Source: Bathymodiolus brooksi (taxonomy: Eukaryota; Mollusca; Bivalvia; Mytilida; Modiolidae). Taken from it: a stretch of DNA of 64,000 nt. Made by a program: the position numbers and the translations under genes. Below, in pieces: positions 46,434 through 60,500 of this stretch. The stretch's first letter is position 1. Each line of letters opens with the position of its first letter. The notes under the pieces are model-generated. The model saw nothing but the letters and a program-made list of their open reading frames with translations, made no database searches and had not been told where the DNA came from. The stretch lies in the NCBI GenBank assembly GCA_963680875.1, contig OY804579.1, positions 12,477,506 to 12,541,505 of the forward strand, in the 5' to 3' direction.

Positions 46434-46858
46434 GAACAGCCACTAATTAATGTACAGTTCAATCATTTTGTTCTTTCTGAAGACATGAACAGCCACTAAT
46501 TAATGTACAGTTCAATCATTTTGTTCTTTCTGAAGACATGAACAGGCACTAATTAATGTACAGTTCAATCATTTTGTTCTTTCTGAAGACATGAACAGCC
46601 ACTAATTAATGTACAGTTCAATCATTTTGTTCTTTCTGAAGACATGAACAGCCACTAATTAATGTACAGTTCAATCTTTTTGTTCTTTCTGAAGACATGA
46701 ACAGCCACTAATTAATGTACAGTTCAATCATTTTGTTCTTTCTGAAGACATGAACAGCCACTAATTAATGTACAGTTCAATCATTTTGTTCTTTCTGAAG
46801 ACATGAACAGCCACTAATTAATGTACAGTTCAATCATTTTGTTCTTTCTGAAGACATG
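46434..46858. repeat. Minisatellite, 53 bp x 8
   Basis: Units contain AACAGCCACTAATTAATGTA, CAGTTCAATCATTTTGTTCT and TTCTGAAGACATG. Copies are almost identical (single differences such as AATCTTTTT near 46675). Intronic in PTEN. Confidence 0.97.
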
Positions 46859-47049
46859 ACATGTATTATAATAGTCTACAGTAGTTGAATGTAAAATTAT
46901 GTCATGCAGTGGTGGTCCACCTTGAATTTCTGATATTAAAGAAAATTATTTTGTAGAGAACCATCTCACTAATGGTTCAGTGGTTGCAGAAAAGACAAAG
47001 GTGTAAAAAGGTAACGGAAGTATACTATTATGATGGATGCTGAGTGGGA

Positions 47050-47200
47050 ACAAATGCCCTCATGCAGTCTTTGTGCTAACCCACTCGTCCGAAGCCTGGG
47101 AAAAGTAAAACTGGTTTTGGACAAGTGAAAATTATGAAAGAATTTGCTTGAATAAATATCATATTTTTTTCTAAATTTCGCTTTTGGGCAAGTAGGTGAA
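47050..47200 (-). repeat. Dispersed repeat, inverted copy of 31160-31290
   Basis: Complementary to 31160-31290 over the CTTCGG, AAACTGG and GTGAAAATTATGAAAG blocks. Confidence 0.65.
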
Positions 47201-47425
47201 AAAAAATTAGGGTAGAGATTACTCATGCTTCTTTGTAACAGTCTTAACTAAAGAAACACTGTTTGTAAGGAAGCAACAGCAGTGTGGGAAACGTTTTTTT
47301 CTTTTATTTCGCCATAGTTGCTTCAAAATTGTACTCGCCAAATTAGAATTGCACTTGCCAAGTTTGGCCAGTGGGTAGATATTTCTACTCGCCAATGATC
47401 TAATGCAAATATTTTACATGAGAAA

Positions 47426-47833
47426 TAAGATGAACTGTGAGCTAATGCTCACCTATGATACCGCCGCTCTCGGCAAACAGGAAGTAGGAATCTGATGGGT
47501 CCAAAAACGCTTCCCACCATATGGGGTACCTATATGAAGCTTGTGACCAAATATCAGATCTCTGCCATCAATAGTTGCTGAGAAAAATGTGACGAAAAAT
47601 GTGCATATATGTTCAATGTGTATAGAAACCAACTAAGTCGGCAAACAGGAAGTAGAAAATCTGACGGGTCCAAAAACGCTACCCACAATATGGTATACCT
47701 ATATGATGCTTGTGACCAAATATTAGATTTCTGCCATCAACAGTTACTGAGAAAAATGCGACGAAAAATATCTTGGACTGACAGAGGTAAAACAGTATAC
47801 CCCCATCCCCCTTTGGGAGAGCGGGGGTATAAT
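47426..47833. mobile_element. GATACCCCC-family tandem-core element F3 (short)
   Basis: Left GATGAACTGTGAGCTAATGC, right GAGCGGGGGTATAATAAC, with only two core units between them. Uninterrupted, so it shows the minimal form of the F family. Confidence 0.75.
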
Positions 47834-48565
47834 AACAAAGATTTATAACATCTTTATTCATTCTGCATACAAATCAGTTAAACTAGAGGCTCAGTAAGCT
47901 GAGCCTGTGTTGCTCACCTTTCATTCTGCTTTGAGGAAACTTAATCAGTGTTCTAGCTAGGATTTCAAAAGGACAGGGTGCTACTTCTGAAAAGGGCACT
48001 TTTATGTGTAAACGTTGGCTGAAAAAGGGCACTTTAATGCGCAAGGATTGACTTGAAAAGGGCGCTTCTATTCAGTAAATAGAAGTCAATAAGCAATGTT
48101 TTTTATTAATTAATTATGTATTTTCTACCTCTACTTCTTACAATTGCATATTTCCACAACTGTAATATAGTTATACTTCAAACTCTTTTTTTTTTATATT
48201 AGTATAACTATAGGTAACTTTATTCAAAGACATTCATATTAATATAATCTCCATCCAAACACTGTGGAAATGCATACTGCAAAGTATTTTTGGATTGTTT
48301 TTACAATTAAATTGAAAAGAAACAACCTTCGTCACCAGTTGAAAAAATATATGTCAAATAAGGGTAATAACAAAATTACCGAACTCCAAACAATCTTACA
48401 AAGGGAAAGTCAAAACTCATAAGTATATAAACAGACAAAATCAGTCAACAACCGGAAAACTGTGAAAACCGCAATGACCCTGACTTGGTACAGGAATTTC
48501 TAAAGAGCTTTAATATCCCTTTAAATATTTCCGTCCTTTGTGGGTGAAAATAAAAAAAAAACAGA

Positions 48566-51500
48566 GGCTCTCAAGAGCCTGTATCGTTCACCTGGTTATA
48601 AAAAAAACCAATTGGTCCTATGTAAAAACTATGTCCTGCAGTGGTAGTCATCTTGGAATTACGATCAACATAAAAAACACAAAGTTTGTAAAGGACCTTC
48701 CAATGATTGATGCATAGTTTAGGTTCAATCAGTGCAATAGCTTCAGAGAAGAAGATATTTCTGTATTTTCCCGATATGGTCCTGTGTTAATACTATGACC
48801 TGTGGTGGCAGCCATCTTGGATTTCCGATCGGCATAAAAAACAGAGGACCATCCAATGATCATTCCTGGGCAGTTTGGTTTCAGAGAAGAAGCGTTTTGA
48901 AACATTTTCCCCATAGAGTTCAATGTTAAACTAAGTCCTGCCGTAGCCGCCATTTTGAATTTCATATCGGAACAAAAAACGTAAAGTTTGTAGAGGACCA
49001 TCCAATGAACATTCATGTACAGTTTGGCTTTAATAATATTTGTAGTTTCTGAGAAGAAGGCATTTGAACATTTTCCCATAGGGTCCAATGTTAATCTATG
49101 TCCTGCGGTGGTGGCCATCTTGGATATCCGATCGGCATAAAAAACACACACCTTGTAGAGGACCTTCCAATGATCATTCATGGGCAGTTTGGTATCAATT
49201 ATCCAAGTGGTTTCAGAGAAGAAGCGTTTTGAAACATTTTCCCCATAGAGTTCAATGTTAAACTAAGTCCTGCCGTAGCCGCCATTTTGAATTTCATATC
49301 GGAACAAAAAACGTAAAGTTTGTAGAGGACCATCCAATGAACATTCATGTACAGTTTGGCTTTAATAATATTTGTAGTTTCTGAGAAGAAGGCATTTGAA
49401 CATTTTCCCATAGGGTCCAATGTTAATCTATGTCCTGCGGTGGTGGCCATCTTGGATATCCGATCGGCATAAAAAACACACACCTTGTAGAGGACCTTCC
49501 AATGATCATTCATGGGCAGTTTGGTATCAATTATCCAAGTGGTATCAGAGAAGAAGCGTTTTGAAACATTTTCCCCATAGAGTTCAATGTTAAACTAAGT
49601 CCTGCCGTAGCCGCCATTTTGAATTTCATATCGGAACAAAAAACGTAAAGTTTGTAGAGGACCATCCAATGAACATTCATGTACAGTTTGGCTTTAATAA
49701 TATTTGTAGTTTCTGAGAAGAAGGCATTTGAACATTTTCCCATAGGGTCCAATGTTAATCTATGTATTACGGTGTCGGCCATCTTGGATTTCCGATTGGC
49801 ATAAAAAACATAAAATTTGTAGAGAACCTTCCAATGATCATTCCTGGGCAGTTTGGTTTCAACTGTCCTAGTGGTTTCAGAGAAGAAGCATTTTGAAACA
49901 TTTTCTCCATAGGGACCAATGTTAAACTAAGTCCTGCCGTAGCCGCCATTTTGAATTTCATATCGGAACAAAAAACGTAAAGTTTGTAGAGGACCATCCA
50001 ATGAACATTCATGTACAGTTTGGCTTTAATAATATTTGTAGTTTCTGAGAAGAAGGCATTTGAACATTTTCCCATAGGGTCCAATGTTAATCTATGTCCT
50101 GCGGTGGTGGCCATCTTGGATATCCGATCGGCATAAAAAACACACACCTTGTAGAGGACCTTCCAATGATCATTCATGGGCAGTTTGGTTTCAATTATCC
50201 AAGTGGTTTCAGAGAAGAAGCGTTTTGAAACATTTTCCCCATAGAGTTCAATGTTAAACTAAGTCCTGCCGTAGCCGCCATTTTGAATTTCATATCGGAA
50301 CAAAAAACGTAAAGTTTGTAGAGGACCATCCAATGAACATTCATGTACAGTTTGGCTTTAATAATATTTGTAGTTTCTGAGAAGAAGGCATTTGAACATT
50401 TTCCCATAGGGTCCAATGTTAATCTATGTATTACGGTGTCGGCCATCTTGGATTTCCGATTGGCATAAAAAACATAAAATTTGTAGAGAACCTTCCAATG
50501 ATCATTCCTGGGCAGTTTGGTTTCAACTGTCCTAGTGGTTTCAGAGAAGAAGCATTTTGAAACATTTTCCCCATAGGGTCCAATGTTAAACTAAGTCCTG
50601 CCGTAGCTGCCATTTTGAATTTCATACCGGAACAAAAAACGTAAAGTTTGTAGAGGACCATCTAATGAACATTCATGTACAGTTTGGCTTTAATCATATT
50701 TGTAGTTTCTGAGAAGAAGGCATTTGAAGATTTTCCCATAGGGTCCAATGTTAATCTATGTATTACGGTGTCGGCCATCTTGGATTTCCGATTGGCATAA
50801 AAAACATAAAATTTGTAGAGAACCTTCCAATGATCATTCCTGGGCAGTTTGGTTTCAACTGTCCTAGTGGTTTCAGAGAAGAAGCATTTTGAAACATTTT
50901 CTCCATAGGGACCAATGTTAAACTAAGTCCTGCCGTAGCCGCCATTTTGAATTTCATATCGGAACAAAAAACGTAAAGTTTGTAGAGGACCATCCAATGA
51001 ACATTCATGTACAGTTTGGCTTTAATAATATTTGTAGTTTCTGAGAAGAAGGCATTTGAACATTTTCCCATAGGGTCCAATGTTAATCTATGTCCTGCGG
51101 TGGTGGCCATCTTGGATATCCGATCGGCATAAAAAAACACACACCTTGTAGAGGACCTTCCAATGATCATTCATGGGCAGTTTGGTATCAATTATCCAAG
51201 TGGTTTCAGAGAAGAAGCGTTTTGAAACATTTTCCCCATAGAGTTCAATGTTAAACTAAGTCCTGCCGTAGCCGCCATTTTGAATTTCATATCGGAACAA
51301 AAAACGTAAAGTTTGTAGAGGACCATCCAATGAACATTCATGTACAGTTTGGCTTTAATAATATTTGTAGTTTCTGAGAAGAAGGCATTTGAACATTTTC
51401 CCATAGGGTCCAATGTTAATCTATGTATTACGGTGTCGGCCATCTTGGATTTCCGATCGGCATAAAATTTGTAGAGAACCTTCCAATGATCATTCCTGGG

Positions 51501-54500
51501 CAGTTTGGTTTCAACTGTCCTAGTGGTTTCAGAGAAGAAGCATTTTGAAACATTTTCTCCATAGGGTCCAATGTTAAACTAAGTCCTGCCGTAGCCGCCA
51601 TTTTGAATTTCATATCGGAACAAAAAACGTAAAGTTTGTAGAGGACCATCCAATGAACATTCATGTACAGTTTGGCTTTAATAATATTTGTAGTTTCTGA
51701 GAAGAAGGCATTTGAACATTTTCCCATAGGGTCCAATGTTAATCTATGTCCTGCGGTGGTGGCCATCTTGGATATCCGATCGGCATAAAAAACACACACC
51801 TTGTAGAGGACCTTCCAATGATCATTCATGGGCAGTTTGGTATCAATTATCCAAGTGGTATCAGAGAAGAAGCGTTTTGAAACATTTTCCCCATAGAGTT
51901 CAATGTTAAACTAAGTCCTGCCGTAGCCGCCATTTTGAATTTCATATCGGAACAAAAAACGTAAAGTTTGTAGAGGACCATCCAATGAACATTCATGTAC
52001 AGTTTGGCTTTAATAATATTTGTAGTTTCTGAGAAGAAGGCATTTGAACATTTTCCCATAGGGTCCAATGTTAATCTATGTATTACGGTGTCGGCCATCT
52101 TGGATTTCCGATTGGCATAAAAAACATAAAATTTGTAGAGAACCTTCCAATGATCATTCCTGGGCAGTTTGGTTTCAACTGTCCTAGTGGTTTCAGAGAA
52201 GAAGCATTTTGAAACATTTTCTCCATAGGGACCAATGTTAAACTAAGTCCTGCCGTAGCCGCCATTTTGAATTTCATATCGGAACAAAAAACGTAAAGTT
52301 TGTAGAGGACCATCCAATGAACATTCATGTACAGTTTGGCTTTAATAATATTTGTAGTTTCTGAGAAGAAGGCATTTGAACATTTTCCCATAGGGTCCAA
52401 TGTTAATCTATGTCCTGCGGTGGTGGCCATCTTGGATATCCGATCGGCATAAAAAACACACACCTTGTAGAGGACCTTCCAATGATCATTCATGGGCAGT
52501 TTGGTATCAATTATCCAAGTGGTTTCAGAGAAGAAGCGTTTTGAAACATTTTCCCCATAGAGTTCAATGTTAAACTAAGTCCTGCCGTAGCCGCCATTTT
52601 GAATTTCATATCGGAACAAAAAACGTAAAGTTTGTAGAGGACCATCCAATGAACATTCATGTACAGTTTGGCTTTAATAATATTTGTAGTTTCTGAGAAG
52701 AAGGCATTTGAACATTTTCCCATAGGGTCCAATGTTAATCTATGTATTACGGTGTCGGCCATCTTGGATTTCCGATTGGCATAAAAAACATAAAATTTGT
52801 AGAGAACCTTCCAATGATCATTCCTGGGCAGTTTGGTTTCAACTGTCCTAGTGGTTTCAGAGAAGAAGCATTTTGAAACATTTTCCCCATAGGGTCCAAT
52901 GTTAAACTAAGTCCTGCCGTAGCTGCCATTTTGAATTTCATACCGGAACAAAAAACGTAAAGTTTGTAGAGGACCATCTAATGAACATTCATGTACAGTT
53001 TGGCTTTAATCATATTTGTAGTTTCTGAGAAGAAGGCATTTGAAGATTTTCCCATAGGGTCCAATGTTAATCTATGTATTACGGTGTCGGCCATCTTGGA
53101 TTTCCGATTGGCATAAAAAACATAAAATTTGTAGAGAACCTTCCAATGATCATTCCTGGGCAGTTTGGTTTCAACTGTCCTAGTGGTTTCAGAGAAGAAG
53201 CATTTTGAAACATTTTCTCCATAGGGACCAATGTTAAACTAAGTCCTGCCGTAGCCGCCATTTTGAATTTCATATCGGAACAAAAAACGTAAAGTTTGTA
53301 GAGGACCATCCAATGAACATTCATGTACAGTTTGGCTTTAATAATATTTGTAGTTTCTGAGAAGAAGGCATTTGAACATTTTCCCATAGGGTCCAATGTT
53401 AATCTATGTCCTGCGGTGGTGGCCATCTTGGATATCCGATCGGCATAAAAAACACACACCTTGTAGAGGACCTTCCAATGATCATTCATGGGCAGTTTGG
53501 TATCAATTATCCAAGTGGTTTCAGAGAAGAAGCGTTTTGAAACATTTTCCCCATAGAGTTCAATGTTAAACTAAGTCCTGCCGTAGCCGCCATTTTGAAT
53601 TTCATATCGGAACAAAAAACGTAAAGTTTGTAGAGGACCATCCAATGAACATTCATGTACAGTTTGGCTTTAATAATATTTGTAGTTTCTGAGAAGAAGG
53701 CATTTGAACATTTTCCCATAGGGTCCAATGTTAATCTATGTATTACGGTGTCGGCCATCTTGGATTTCCGATCGGCATAAAATTTGTAGAGAACCTTCCA
53801 ATGATCATTCCTGGGCAGTTTGGTTTCAACTGTCCTAGTGGTTTCAGAGAAGAAGCATTTTGAAACATTTTCTCCATAGGGTCCAATGTTAAACTAAGTC
53901 CTGCCGTAGCCGCCATTTTGAATTTCATATCGGAACAAAAAACGTAAAGTTTGTAGAGGACCATCCAATGAACATTCATGTACAGTTTGGCTTTAATAAT
54001 ATTTGTAGTTTCTGAGAAGAAGGCATTTGAACATTTTCCCATAGGGTCCAATGTTAATCTATGTCCTGCGGTGGTGGCCATCTTGGATATCCGATCGGCA
54101 TAAAAAACACACACCTTGTAGAGTACCTTCCAATGATCATTCATGGGCAGTTTGGTATCAATTATCCAAGTGGTTTCAGAGAAGAAGCGTTTTGAAACAT
54201 TTTCCCCATAGAGTTCAATGTTAAACTAAGTCCTGCCGTAGCCGCCATTTTGAATTTCATATCGGAACAAAAAACGTAAAGTTTGTAGAGGACCATCCAA
54301 TGAACATTCATGTACAGTTTGGCTTTAATAATATTTGTAGTTTCTGAGAAGAAGGCATTTGAACATTTTCCCATAGGGTCCAATGTTAATCTATGTATTA
54401 CGGTGTCGGCCATCTTGGATTTCCGATTGGCATAAAAAACATAAAATTTGTAGAGAACCTTCCAATGATCATTCCTGGGCAGTTTGGTTTCAACTGTCCT

Positions 54501-57500
54501 AGTGGTTTCAGAGAAGAAGCATTTTGAAACATTTTCCCCATAGGGTCCAATGTTAAACTAAGTCCTGCCGTAGCTGCCATTTTGAATTTCATACCGGAAC
54601 AAAAAACGTAAAGTTTGTAGAGGACCATCTAATGAACATTCATGTACAGTTTGGCTTTAATCATATTTGTAGTTTCTGAGAAGAAGGCATTTGAATATTT
54701 TCCAATAGGGTCCAATGTTAATCTATGTATTACGGTGTCGGCCATCTTGGATTTCCGATTGGCATAAAAAACATAAAATTTGTAGAGAACCTTCCAATGA
54801 TCATTCCTGGGCAGTTTGGTTTCAACTGTCCTAGTGGTTTCAGAGAAGAAGCATTTTGAAACATTTTCTCCATAGGGACCAATGTTAAACTAAGTCCTGC
54901 CGTAGCCGCCATTTTGAATTTCATATCGGAACAAAAAACGTAAAGTTTGTAGAGGACCATCCAATGAACATTCATGTACAGTTTGGCTTTAATAATATTT
55001 GTAGTTTCTGAGAAGAAGGCATTTGAACATTTTCCCATAGGGTCCAATGTTAATCTATGTCCTGCGGTGGTGGCCATCTTGGATATCCGATCGGCATAAA
55101 AAACACACACCTTGTAGAGGACCTTCCAATGATCATTCATGGGCAGTTTGGTATCAATTATCCAAGTGGTTTCAGAGAAGAAGCGTTTTGAAACATTTTC
55201 CCCATAGAGTTCAATGTTAAACTAAGTCCTGCCGTAGCCGCCATTTTGAATTTCATATCGGAACAAAAAACGTAAAGTTTGTAGAGGACCATCCAATGAA
55301 CATTCATGTACAGTTTGGCTTTAATAATATTTGTAGTTTCTGAGAAGAAGGCATTTGAACATTTTCCCATAGGGTCCAATGTTAATCTATGTCCTGCGGT
55401 GGTGGCCATCTTGGATATCCGATCGGCATAAAAAACACACACCTTGTAGAGGACCTTCCAATGATCATTCATGGGCAGTTTGGTATCATTTATCCAAGTG
55501 GTTTCAGAGAAGAAGCGTTTTGAAACATTTTCCCCATAGAGTTCAATGTTAAACTAAGTCCTGCCGTAGCCGCCATTTTGAATTTCATATCGGAACAAAA
55601 AACGTAAAGTTTGTAGAGGACCATCCAATGAACATTCATGTACAGTTTGGCTTTAATAATATTTGTAGTTTCTGAGAAGAAGGCATTTGAACATTTTCCC
55701 ATAGGGTCCAATGTTAATCTATGTCCTGCGGTGGTGGCCATCTTGGATATCCGATCGGCATAAAAAACACACACCTTGTAGAGGACCTTCCAATGATCAT
55801 TCATGGGCAGTTTGGTATCAATTATCCAAGTGGTATCAGAGAAGAAGCGTTTTGAAACATTTTCCCCATAGAGTTCAATGTTAAACTAAGTCCTGCCGTA
55901 GCCGCCATTTTGAATTTCATATCGGAACAAAAAACGTAAAGTTTGTAGAGGACCATCCAATGAACATTCATGTACAGTTTGGCTTTAATAATATTTGTAG
56001 TTTCTGAGAAGAAGGCATTTGAACATTTTCCCATAGGGTCCAATGTTAATCTATGTATTACGGTGTCGGCCATCTTGGATTTCCGATTGGCATAAAAAAC
56101 ATAAAATTTGTAGAGAACCTTCCAATGATCATTCCTGGGCAGTTTGGTTTCAACTGTCCTAGTGGTTTCAGAGAAGAAGCATTTTGAAACATTTTCTCCA
56201 TAGGGACCAATGTTAAACTAAGTCCTGCCGTAGCCGCCATTTTGAATTTCATATCGGAACAAAAAACGTAAAGTTTGTAGAGGACCATCCAATGAACATT
56301 CATGTACAGTTTGGCTTTAATAATATTTGTAGTTTCTGAGAAGAAGGCATTTGAACATTTTCCCATAGGGTCCAATGTTAATCTATGTCCTGCGGTGGTG
56401 GCCATCTTGGATATCCGATCGGCATAAAAAACACACACCTTGTAGAGGACCTTCCAATGATCATTCATGGGCAGTTTGGTTTCAATTATCCAAGTGGTTT
56501 CAGAGAAGAAGCGTTTTGAAACATTTTCCCCATAGAGTTCAATGTTAAACTAAGTCCTGCCGTAGCCGCCATTTTGAATTTCATATCGGAACAAAAAACG
56601 TAAAGTTTGTAGAGGACCATCCAATGAACATTCATGTACAGTTTGGCTTTAATAATATTTGTAGTTTCTGAGAAGAAGGCATTTGAACATTTTCCCATAG
56701 GGTCCAATGTTAATCTATGTATTACGGTGTCGGCCATCTTGGATTTCCGATTGGCATAAAAAACATAAAATTTGTAGAGAACCTTCCAATGATCATTCCT
56801 GGGCAGTTTGGTTTCAACTGTCCTAGTGGTTTCAGAGAAGAAGCATTTTGAAACATTTTCCCCATAGGGTCCAATGTTAAACTAAGTCCTGCCGTAGCTG
56901 CCATTTTGAATTTCATACCGGAACAAAAAACGTAAAGTTTGTAGAGGACCATCTAATGAACATTCATGTACAGTTTGGCTTTAATCATATTTGTAGTTTC
57001 TGAGAAGAAGGCATTTGAAGATTTTCCCATAGGGTCCAATGTTAATCTATGTATTACTGTGTCGGCCATCTTGGATTTCCGATTGGCATAAAAAACATAA
57101 AATTTGTAGAGAACCTTCCAATGATCATTCCTGGGCAGTTTGGTTTCAACTGTCCTAGTGGTTTCAGAGAAGAAGCATTTTGAAACATTTTCTCCATAGG
57201 GACCAATGTTAAACTAAGTCCTGCCGTAGCCGCCATTTTGAATTTCATATCGGAACAAAAAACGTAAAGTTTGTAGAGGACCATCCAATGAACATTCATG
57301 TACAGTTTGGCTTTAATAATATTTGTAGTTTCTGAGAAGAAGGCATTTGAACATTTTCCCATAGGGTCCAATGTTAATCTATGTCCTGCGGTGGTGGCCA
57401 TCTTGGATATCCGATCGGCATAAAAAAACACACACCTTGTAGAGGACCTTCCAATGATCATTCATGGGCAGTTTGGTATCAATTATCCAAGTGGTTTCAG

Positions 57501-60500
57501 AGAAGAAGCGTTTTGAAACATTTTCCCCATAGAGTTCAATGTTAAACTAAGTCCTGCCGTAGCCGCCATTTTGAATTTCATATCGGAACAAAAAACGTAA
57601 AGTTTGTAGAGGACCATCCAATGAACATTCATGTACAGTTTGGCTTTAATAATATTTGTAGTTTCTGAGAAGAAGGCATTTGAACATTTTCCCATAGGGT
57701 CCAATGTTAATCTATGTATTACGGTGTCGGCCATCTTGGATTTCCGATCGGCATAAAATTTGTAGAGAACCTTCCAATGATCATTCCTGGGCAGTTTGGT
57801 TTCAACTGTCCTAGTGGTTTCAGAGAAGAAGCATTTTGAAACATTTTCTCCATAGGGTCCAATGTTAAACTAAGTCCTGCCGTAGCCGCCATTTTGAATT
57901 TCATATCGGAACAAAAAACGTAAAGTTTGTAGAGGACCATCCAATGAACATTCATGTACAGTTTGGCTTTAATAATATTTGTAGTTTCTGAGAAGAAGGC
58001 ATTTGAACATTTTCCCATAGGGTCCAATGTTAATCTATGTCCTGCGGTGGTGGCCATCTTGGATATCCGATCGGCATAAAAAACACACACCTTGTAGAGG
58101 ACCTTCCAATGATCATTCATGGGCAGTTTGGTATCAATTATCCAAGTGGTATCAGAGAAGAAGCGTTTTGAAACATTTTCCCCATAGAGTTCAATGTTAA
58201 ACTAAGTCCTGCCGTAGCCGCCATTTTGAATTTCATATCGGAACAAAAAACGTAAAGTTTGTAGAGGACCATCCAATGAACATTCATGTACAGTTTGGCT
58301 TTAATAATATTTGTAGTTTCTGAGAAGAAGGCATTTGAACATTTTCCCATAGGGTCCAATGTTAATCTATGTCCTGCGGTGGTGGCCATCTTGGATATCC
58401 GATCGGCATAAAAAACACACACCTTGTAGAGTACCTTCCAATGATCATTCATGGGCAGTTTGGTATCAATTATCCAAGTGGTTTCAGAGAAGAAGCGTTT
58501 TGAAACATTTTCCCCATAGAGTTCAATGTTAAACTAAGTCCTGCCGTAGCCGCCATTTTGAATTTCATATCGGAACAAAAAACGTAAAGTTTGTAGAGGA
58601 CCATCCAATGAACATTCATGTACAGTTTGGCTTTAATAATATTTGTAGTTTCTGAGAAGAAGGCATTTGAACATTTTCCCATAGGGTCCAATGTTAATCT
58701 ATGTCCTGCGGTGGTGGCCATCTTGGATATCCGATCGGCATAAAAAACACACACCTTGTAGAGGACCTTCCAATGATCATTCATGGGCAGTTTGGTATCA
58801 ATTATCCAAGTGGTTTCAGAGAAGAAGCGTTTTGAAACATTTTCCCCATAGAGTTCAATGTTAAACTAAGTCCTGCCGTAGCCGCCATTTTGAATTTCAT
58901 ATCGGAACAAAAAACGTAAAGTTTGTAGAGGACCATCCAATGAACATTCATGTACAGTTTGGCTTTAATAATATTTGTAGTTTCTGAGAAGAAGGCATTT
59001 GAACATTTTCCCATAGGGTCCAATGTTAATCTATGTATTACGGTGTCGGCCATCTTGGATTTCCGATTGGCATAAAAAACATAAAATTTGTAGAGAACCT
59101 TCCAATGATCATTCCTGGGCAGTTTGGTTTCAACTGTCCTAGTGGTTTCAGAGAAGAAGCATTTTGAAACATTTTCCCCATAGGGTCCAATGTTAAACTA
59201 AGTCCTGCCGTAGCTGCCATTTTGAATTTCATACCGGAACAAAAAACGTAAAGTTTGTAGAGGACCATCTAATGAACATTCATGTACAGTTTGGCTTTAA
59301 TCATATTTGTAGTTTCTGAGAAGAAGGCATTTGAAGATTTTCCCATAGGGTCCAATGTTAATCTATGTATTACGGTGTCGGCCATCTTGGATTTCCGATT
59401 GGCATAAAAAACATAAAATTTGTAGAGAACCTTCCAATGATCATTCCTGGGCAGTTTGGTTTCAACTGTCCTAGTGGTTTCAGAGAAGAAGCATTTTGAA
59501 ACATTTTCTCCATAGGGACCAATGTTAAACTAAGTCCTGCCGTAGCCGCCATTTTGAATTTCATATCGGAACAAAAAACGTAAAGTTTGTAGAGGACCAT
59601 CCAATGAACATTCATGTACAGTTTGGCTTTAATAATATTTGTAGTTTCTGAGAAGAAGGCATTTGAACATTTTCCCATAGGGTCCAATGTTAATCTATGT
59701 CCTGCGGTGGTGGCCATCTTGGATATCCGATCGGCATAAAAAACACACACCTTGTAGAGGACCTTCCAATGATCATTCATGGGCAGTTTGGTATCAATTA
59801 TCCAAGTGGTTTCAGAGAAGAAGCGTTTTGAAACATTTTCCCCATAGAGTTCAATGTTAAACTAAGTCCTGCCGTAGCCGCCATTTTGAATTTCATATCG
59901 GAACAAAAAACGTAAAGTTTGTAGAGGACCATCCAATGAACATTCATGTACAGTTTGGCTTTAATAATATTTGTAGTTTCTGAGAAGAAGGCATTTGAAC
60001 ATTTTCCCATAGGGTCCAATGTTAATCTATGTATTACGGTGTCGGCCATCTTGGATTTCCGATCGGCATAAAATTTGTAGAGAACCTTCCAATGATCATT
60101 CCTGGGCAGTTTGGTTTCAACTGTCCTAGTGGTTTCAGAGAAGAAGCATTTTGAAACATTTTCTCCATAGGGTCCAATGTTAAACTAAGTCCTGCCGTAG
60201 CCGCCATTTTGAATTTCATATCGGAACAAAAAACGTAAAGTTTGTAGAGGACCATCCAATGAACATTCATGTACAGTTTGGCTTTAATAATATTTGTAGT
60301 TTCTGAGAAGAAGGCATTTGAACATTTTCCCATAGGGTCCAATGTTAATCTATGTCCTGCGGTGGTGGCCATCTTGGATATCCGATCGGCATAAAAAACA
60401 CACACCTTGTAGAGTACCTTCCAATGATCATTCATGGGCAGTTTGGTATCAATTATCCAAGTGGTTTCAGAGAAGAAGCGTTTTGAAACATTTTCCCCAT

